From assembly GCA_964247055.1 (NCBI GenBank), contig OZ176058.1, positions 2,170,001-2,234,000 of the forward strand: a stretch of 64,000 bases of DNA, given 5' to 3'. Shown piece by piece: positions 60,101-64,000 of this stretch. The stretch is from Paragordius varius. Lineage: Eukaryota; Nematomorpha. The position numbers were made by a program, and so were the translations under genes. Each line of letters opens with the position of its first letter. Position 1 is the first letter of the stretch. Under the pieces are notes generated by a model that worked only from the letters and a program-made list of their open reading frames with translations, did no database searches and was not told the DNA's origin.

Positions 60101-63023
60101 AAATTTGCATTGTTTAAGGGTGAATTTAAATTTGTAAATGGTATTTTATTTATTTTTTACTATTTTCTAGCTTGGGGGAATTAAATTCTGAAAATTCATT
60201 AAATAATAATGCGAATTCAGCCTTATATAGTCACGATGAAGCCATAGCTCAAATGGAATTAGGATCTACTAAAGAAACATCAACAAAAGTTTTTTTTATA
60301 ATTTTTTTTAAAAAATTCAAAAAATTAAAAAAAATTATTAAAAAGTTTATAAAGTTTTTAATAATAAAGTTTTTAAAGATTAATATTTTTATATCTTAAA
60401 AAGATATGTATCTCTTGAAAATTGCATAGTTCTCATATGAATTTGGGTATTATAGAAAAATTCATTTTAAACTTAAAAGCATTTAAAGTTATTATATTAT
60501 TTGATTCTGTTTTCAATAAAGTTAAAAAATATATAGATTATTTTAATGATAATTATTATTTTTATTAAAATTATTGTTTTTTAAAAATTGAATAGTTGTC
60601 ATATAAATTTAAGTGTTAAAGAAAATTTTTGATTTTTAAACACATTTGAAAGGGATTTTTTTTAACAATTTCTGATTCTGTTTTCAAAAAAATTAAATTA
60701 TTTAAGTCAAAACAAAAAAAATTATAATTAAAGTTAAAACAAAATAAATAATATTTTTAAAGATTAATATTTTTATATCTTGAAAAGAAATGTTTCTAAA
60801 AAATTGCATAGTTCTCATACGAATTTGGGTATTAAAGAAATTTTTTTATTTTAAAACTTATAAAAAGTTTTTTTTTAATTTTTGATTTTAAGGTTTTTTT
60901 AAGCGAAATCCAAAAAAAATAAAATTTCAAAAAAATAAAAATTATTTAAAGCTAAAACAAAAAAAATAATTTTATATAAATGTTATTATTTTATTAAAAT
61001 TTAAAAGAAAAATGCTTTATAGCTTTCATACGAATTTGGGTATTAAATAAGATTTTTTATTTTTATAACACAATTAAAAGGGATTTCAATTTTTCATTCT
61101 GTTTTCAAAAAAATAAAATTATTTAAAGTCAAAACCAAAAAATATATAATTTTTTTAAGGAATTTTTATTAAAATTGAAAAGAAAAATGTTTTATAGCTT
61201 TCATAAAAATTTTGGCATTAAAAAAAATTTTTTATTTTAAAACTTATAAAAAAAGGTTTTATTATATAAATTTTTGTTTAAGGTTTAAGCGAAATCCAAA
61301 AAAATTAAAATATATTAACAATTAAATGGTTTAAGTTGTTAGAATTGTCAAATTAATAATAAACTTTTACGAAGATTGTTTCTTTATTTAATGCCAAAAA
61401 TTATTTTTTTTTATTTTTTTTAAAAACACACATTTTATTAGAAAAAGACAAGTTTATGACTTTTTTAAATAATTTTAACAAGTTATTTGGTTTTTCGATT
61501 TTCTAATATTATTTATTTATATGGTTTTATTTAGCAATATTGGGTTTAATTATGAAAATAATTAAAAAAAATATTTTTTTTAATTATATTTTTTGATAAT
61601 AATTATTTGGGTTTTCCATTTTATTAAACTTTTTTGGTATTTTAATTTATATGATATTTTTTAAATTATTAATTAATTAACTCTTTAGTATTTAAAATAA
61701 ATTAGTTTTATTTAAGTTTTTTAAGTTTTAGTAAAATCTAAAAATTTTTAGTTTTCATTTTGAATAATATATATTTTACTAAAATATCCAGATATTTATA
61801 TTGATTTTTACAATACATAAATGTAATTTGATTTTAAAATGATATAATTCGATTTTTTTGAAATAATTTTTTTTATAAAATTTTTAAAAATAATTTTAAA
61901 TATTAAAATATTTTATTTATTTTTTTAATATTTTACATTATATTTTGAAAACGACATTAAAATAATATAATTTAAATATTTTAATTTAAATATAATTCGT
62001 TTTTAAAATGATTTTTTAAAAAATATTATTTTATTTTTTTTATAATTTTCAATATTAAAATATTTTATTTATTTTTCATAATTGTTTATTTATATTTATA
62101 TATTTTTGAAAACGACATTAAAATAATATTCATTTTTGATATTTTTAGAAAATTTTAAAAACCATTAATTTATTTAAAAAATATTATTTTTTTATAATTT
62201 TCACTATTAATATATTTTATTTTTTTATAATTATATACATTATTTTTAAAACGACATTAAAATAATATAATTTGATTAATTATTTAAATTTATTTTAATT
62301 TTTTACTTTATATTTAAACTTTAAAATTTTAAAAAATATTTTTTTTTATAATTTTCAATATTAAAATATTTTATTTATTTTTTTAATATTTTACATTATA
62401 TTAATATAGATTTAATTCGTTTTTGAAATATTATTTTATAAACTTTAAAAAATATTATTTTTTTTATTTTTTATTTATAATTTTCAATATTAATATATTT
62501 TATTTAATTTTCATAATTTTTTACTATTTTTAAAAAAGACTCTAAAAATTTAATTTAAATATAATTCGTTTTTGAAATATTATTTTATAAACTTTAAAAA
62601 ATATTATTTTTTTTATTTTCTTTATAATTTTTATAAAATTTTCAATATTAAAATATTTTATTAATTTTTTTTTATTTTTTACATTATTTATAAAACGACA
62701 TTAAAATAATTAATTTAATTTAATTAAATTATTTAATAAATTTTAAAAAATATTCAGTTTTTTAAAACGACATTATAATAATATAATTTTCAATATTAAA
62801 ATATTTTATTAATTTTTTTTTTTACTATTTTGAAATATAATTTAATTATTTTTAAAAAATTTAAATTAATTTTAATTTTTATTTACCTTTAGATTTTAAT
62901 ATCACAATCAGGTGATCAGCATTCAAAACCAAGTGAAGAACAACCCGAAAATATTTTTATACCTGAAAAAGATATAATGTGGCAACTTATTGAGTTTTTA
63001 TACGCGGCCCGCATGGAAAAAAT
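52914..63023 (+). CDS. C2H2 zinc-finger protein gene, six visible exons, 3' end probably outside
   Basis: Exons 52914-53769, 54431-54664, 55314-55801, 58643-58968, 60171-60288 and 62893-63023 join in phase throughout. The initiator ATG is supported by an in-frame TAA just upstream. Fingers or finger-like units in order: LICVGCSAVFDSKRQLAEHV; HICPFCNVNHQNLET with a widely spaced CHIWTIH; FKCPATGCENLFTSAQTAKN then HALSVH; LTCSHCDATFLSRSSLRAHV then TSAH; WSCDICSRTFHKRSHLNRHL then ASAVH; YRCDLCGMRFDTPTSLEDHL; YVCYICTFPHILNPWEKGLD then MHHHY. Linkers are long and lack TGEKP, and histidine spacings vary, so this is a dispersed-finger nuclear regulator rather than a KRAB/ZAD-type array. The tail is acidic/serine-rich. 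No named orthologue recognised. Confidence 0.75.
54258..54330 (+). repeat. Decoy copy of zinc-finger exon 2 start
   Basis: TATGTTTCTTCCATTGTTAC, CGAGGACAACGCTGCA and CTAATAATATTTCGCTCG mirror the true exon start 171 bp downstream; the reading frame is degraded. Confidence 0.85.
54431..54664 (+). CDS. Zinc-finger gene exon 2
   Basis: Acceptor TTTACATATAG, phase 1 in. Reads TEYVSSAVTGGNAATNNISL, one C2H2 finger CPATGCENLFTSAQTAKNHA, then SAKIDLAEQTIKANSTALMH. Donor CTACAAA|GTTTTT in phase 1. Confidence 0.8.
55048..55115 (+). repeat. Decoy copy of zinc-finger exon 2 end and donor
   Basis: CTAGCAGATCAAACTATAAA, GGCTAACTCAACGGTCTTG and TATCTACAAAGTTTTTTTTA mirror 54,610-54,675, with ~430-bp spacing. 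Confidence 0.85.
55314..55801 (+). CDS. Zinc-finger gene exon 3 (three C2H2 fingers)
   Basis: Acceptor TTATTTTAG. Linker MMSDVGPAPGNEEIVLSASS, then fingers CSHCDATFLSRSSLRAHV, CDICSRTFHKRSHLNRHL and CDLCGMRFDTPTSLEDHL. Donor CACAAG|GTATGG in phase 0. The most G/C-rich exon of the window. Confidence 0.88.
56474..56761. mobile_element. MITE family B, right terminus lost
   Basis: TACCATTTACAGTTCAAATT with three units at the left; the right arm stops after two units at GAATTTGAACCG. Confidence 0.8.
57066..57106. repeat. (TA)n microsatellite
   Basis: About 20 TA units immediately before the left end of a family A element. Confidence 0.85.
57107..57322. mobile_element. MITE family A, right arm truncated
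   Basis: AGTAAAAACTGAAATTTACG, TTTCTAAAAGACCACCATAC; the core is intact with TCACTAACACAATCAATTC. It breaks off after AAAAAATATGGTTATCTTTG. Confidence 0.75.
57600..57862. repeat. Family B right arm expanded to ~9 21-bp units
   Basis: After AACACATAATAATTTATTTT come about nine GGGTGAATTTGAATTGTTCA-type units and the terminus GAATTGTAAATGGTATA. The unit length is a multiple of three, so a spurious heptapeptide-repeat frame appears here. Confidence 0.8.
57871..58640 (+). repeat. Tandem array leading into zinc-finger exon 4
   Basis: CCAATTTTATATTGAAAAAA recurs about six times (57903, 58066, 58190, 58349, 58466, 58578). CATTACCAATATACATCCTC recurs at 58,005 and 58,286. TTTTAATTACTATTTTTGAC precedes a tail resembling the true acceptor TTTTAATTACTATGTAG. 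Confidence 0.75.
58643..58968 (+). CDS. Zinc-finger gene exon 4
   Basis: Acceptor TTACTATGTAG, phase 0 in. Reads DPDISRLPKYVCYICTFPHI, LDFMHHHYEQKQNSAVAADK, EESGTGGGGNKITVLSTTNG, PLLAGGPETADGSENVI. Donor ATAAG|GTTTGC in phase 2. Three CAGCTGA words encode S/A/T-A-D. Confidence 0.8.
59195..59260 (+). repeat. Possible decayed copy of zinc-finger exon 4 end
   Basis: ACAGCTGATAAAATGCGATT, ACATTTGTTTTGCAACAGAT parallel the exon 4 end and early intron (ACAGCTGACGGAAGCG, ACATATGTTTTTCAACAGCT). Confidence 0.45.
59370..59650. mobile_element. MITE family B
   Basis: TTTAAATTCACCCTTGAACA at the left (terminus eroded); the right arm has three units and ends TTGAAATTGTAAATGATAT. Confidence 0.75.
59640..60148. 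repeat. ~20-unit array of the 21-bp family B repeat
   Basis: GAATTTGAATTGTTCAAGGG units with spacing shifts. The array is interrupted once by a copy of the exon 5 acceptor (TTATTATTTCTAGCTTGGGG at 59,757), so exon junction and MITE repeat were amplified together. Ends AAATTTGTAAATGGTA. Confidence 0.85.
60171..60288 (+). CDS. Zinc-finger gene exon 5
   Basis: Acceptor TATTTTCTAG, phase 2 in. Reads LGELNSENSLNNNANSALYS, HDEAIAQMELGSTKETSTK. Donor ACAAAA|GTTTTT in phase 0. A decoy copy of the acceptor and exon start sits 400 bp upstream at 59,757. Confidence 0.7.
60380..61270. repeat. ~200-bp tandem units in the last visible intron
   Basis: ATTGCATAGTTCTCATATGA, ATTTGGGTATTATAGAAAAA and GATTCTGTTTTCAAAAAAAT words recur four to five times with strong divergence. 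Confidence 0.65.
61850..62870. repeat. ~120-bp tandem units in the last visible intron
   Basis: AATTTTCAATATTAAAATAT, TTTATTTATTTTTTTAATAT and AAACGACATTAAAATAATAT recur about eight to ten times up to the exon 6 acceptor. Confidence 0.75.
62893..63023 (+). CDS. Zinc-finger gene exon 6
   Basis: Acceptor TTTACCTTTAG, phase 0 in. Reads ILISQSGDQHSKPSEEQPEN, IFIPEKDIMWQLIEFLYAAR, MEK. It leaves at AAAAAAT|GTAAAA in phase 2, or ends at ATG-TAA two codons on. Three further copies of its 3' end follow. Confidence 0.7.
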
Positions 63024-63213
63024 GTAAAATTAATTTATAAAATTTAAAAAATTTATAAATTTTTTTTAAGAAATTAAACTTTTAAAATGTTTTTATATAA
63101 AAATAAACTTTTAAAAAGTTTTTAATATTAAAATTATCGAAAAATACAAAAAAAGGTTATTAAAATAATTTTAAAATTAAAAAAAATTTACTCACTTTTT
63201 TAAAATAAAAGCT

Positions 63214-63776
63214 GACCCGAAAAAGATATAATGTGGCAACTTATTGAGTTTTTATACGCGGCCCGCATGGAAAAAATGTAATTTTTTCATAAAATTTAAA
63301 TTTTTTTATTTTTTAATTTTAGAAATTAAACTTTTAAAATGTTTTTAATAGTTAAATTTTTGAAAAATATTAGGATTATTAAAAATGGTAAAAAAAGTGT
63401 TTTAAGTAATAAAATTATCGAAAAATACAAAAAAAGGTTATTAAAATAATTTTAAAATTAAAAAAAATATACGCACTTTTTTAAAATAAAAGCTAAAATA
63501 TAGCAGTAAAAGGCACATATTTGTTAATTAAAAATGAAAATATTTTTATACCCGAAAAAGATATAATGTGGCAACTCATTGAGTTTTTATACGCGGCCCG
63601 CATGGAAAAAATGTAAAATTTTTATAATTAAAAATTATTAAAATTATTTTTTTATTTTTTTAAGAAATTAAACTTTTAAAATGTTTTTAATAATTTAATA
63701 TTTTGAAAAATATAAAAACAAGGTTTTTTACGCCTTTTAATATTGAATTTTTATACGCGGCCCGCATGGAAAAAAT
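63214..63776 (+). repeat. Three extra copies of zinc-finger exon 6 end and donor
   Basis: GATATAATGTGGCAACTTAT then GAGTTTTTATACGCGGCCCG and CATGGAAAAAATGTAA recur at 63,214-63,277, 63,535-63,612 and 63,743-63,776 after the real exon. The coding part is almost unchanged, and the intervening intron words (AAAGCTAAAATATAGCAGTA) repeat too. Spacing is about 165-335 bp. Confidence 0.9.
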
Positions 63777-64000
63777 GTAAAATTTTAATTAAAATTTAAA
63801 AATTATTTTAATTTAAAATTTATGAAAATTTTTTATTTTTTTAAGAAATTATTCTTTTTTAAAGATACATAAAAATGGTAAAAATTCTTTTTAATAGTAA
63901 AATTTTAAAAAATATAAAAAAGCAATATTAAAATAATTTTAAGATTAAAAAAATATACGCACTTTTTTAAAGCTAAAATATATCAGTAAAAGGCACATAT

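Noticed and set aside
59647-60137. Further repeat-bearing frames on both strands (FKFTLEQ / VNLNCLR patterns)
   Set aside because: Same 21-bp repeat array; coding-like only because the unit length is divisible by three.
62893-63776. Assembly artefact as explanation for all junction copies
   Set aside because: Copies diverge by many independent substitutions and length changes in most ladders; only the exon 6 and last-exon duplicates are similar enough for this to need checking.
1-64000. CRISPR array or other prokaryotic repeat system for the regular repeats
   Set aside because: Repeats are degenerate, spacers are A/T filler rather than unique inserts, and the genes are intron-bearing animal genes.

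Overview
The window is about 80% A+T by eye and looks like nuclear DNA of an animal, probably an arthropod. The genes are split into small GT-AG exons lying in long A/T-rich introns. Between them lie many short inverted-repeat DNA elements (MITEs). No rRNA, tRNA, CRISPR array or operon-like layout was seen. The species cannot be named from the sequence.

Layout. (1) About 1,672-19,599, plus strand: 13 visible exons of an HMG-box gene, recognised as an HMGXB4 homologue from its HMG box and its C-terminal ending [12 protein letters not shown]. Its 5' end lies left of the window, and the 3' half of its last exon is duplicated 372 bp downstream. (2) 20-32.5 kb: mainly intergenic MITE territory (families A, B, C, D, E, H). 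It also holds a hammerhead-ribozyme-like fold near 21.0 kb, an orphan minus-strand terminal exon at 25.6 kb, and a two-exon gene for a 58-residue secreted cysteine-bearing peptide at 29.47-30.43 kb. (3) 32,567-33,134, plus: a NIFK-like nucleolar RRM protein whose RRM is interrupted by a 25-bp GT-AG insert. (4) 43,219-36,713, minus: a four-exon gene for an unrecognised single-pass membrane protein with a long low-complexity tail. A MITE end supplies the splice donor of its first coding exon. (5) 44-52.5 kb: more MITEs, one MITE nested in another with a clean empty site, a hAT-like relic and homopolymer G/C tracts. (6) 52,914 to beyond 63,023, plus: a multi-exon C2H2 zinc-finger gene that appears to run off the right edge.

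The most unusual theme is how the introns are built. In all three large genes the introns are filled with degenerate tandem copies of the neighbouring exon-intron junction: acceptor plus first exon bases, or last exon bases plus donor. At least ten junctions are amplified, with 2 to about 13 copies at 60-430 bp spacing. Introns here appear to grow by junction-anchored tandem duplication, leaving ladders of decoy splice sites. A second theme is the palindrome CAGCTG (often ATCAGCTGTT). About 35 copies were seen against roughly one expected at this base composition, almost all inside gene bodies and nearly none in the 20-52 kb repeat-rich stretch.

Exon joins were deduced from GT/AG sites plus reading-phase agreement and family resemblance. 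No alignment or search was run.
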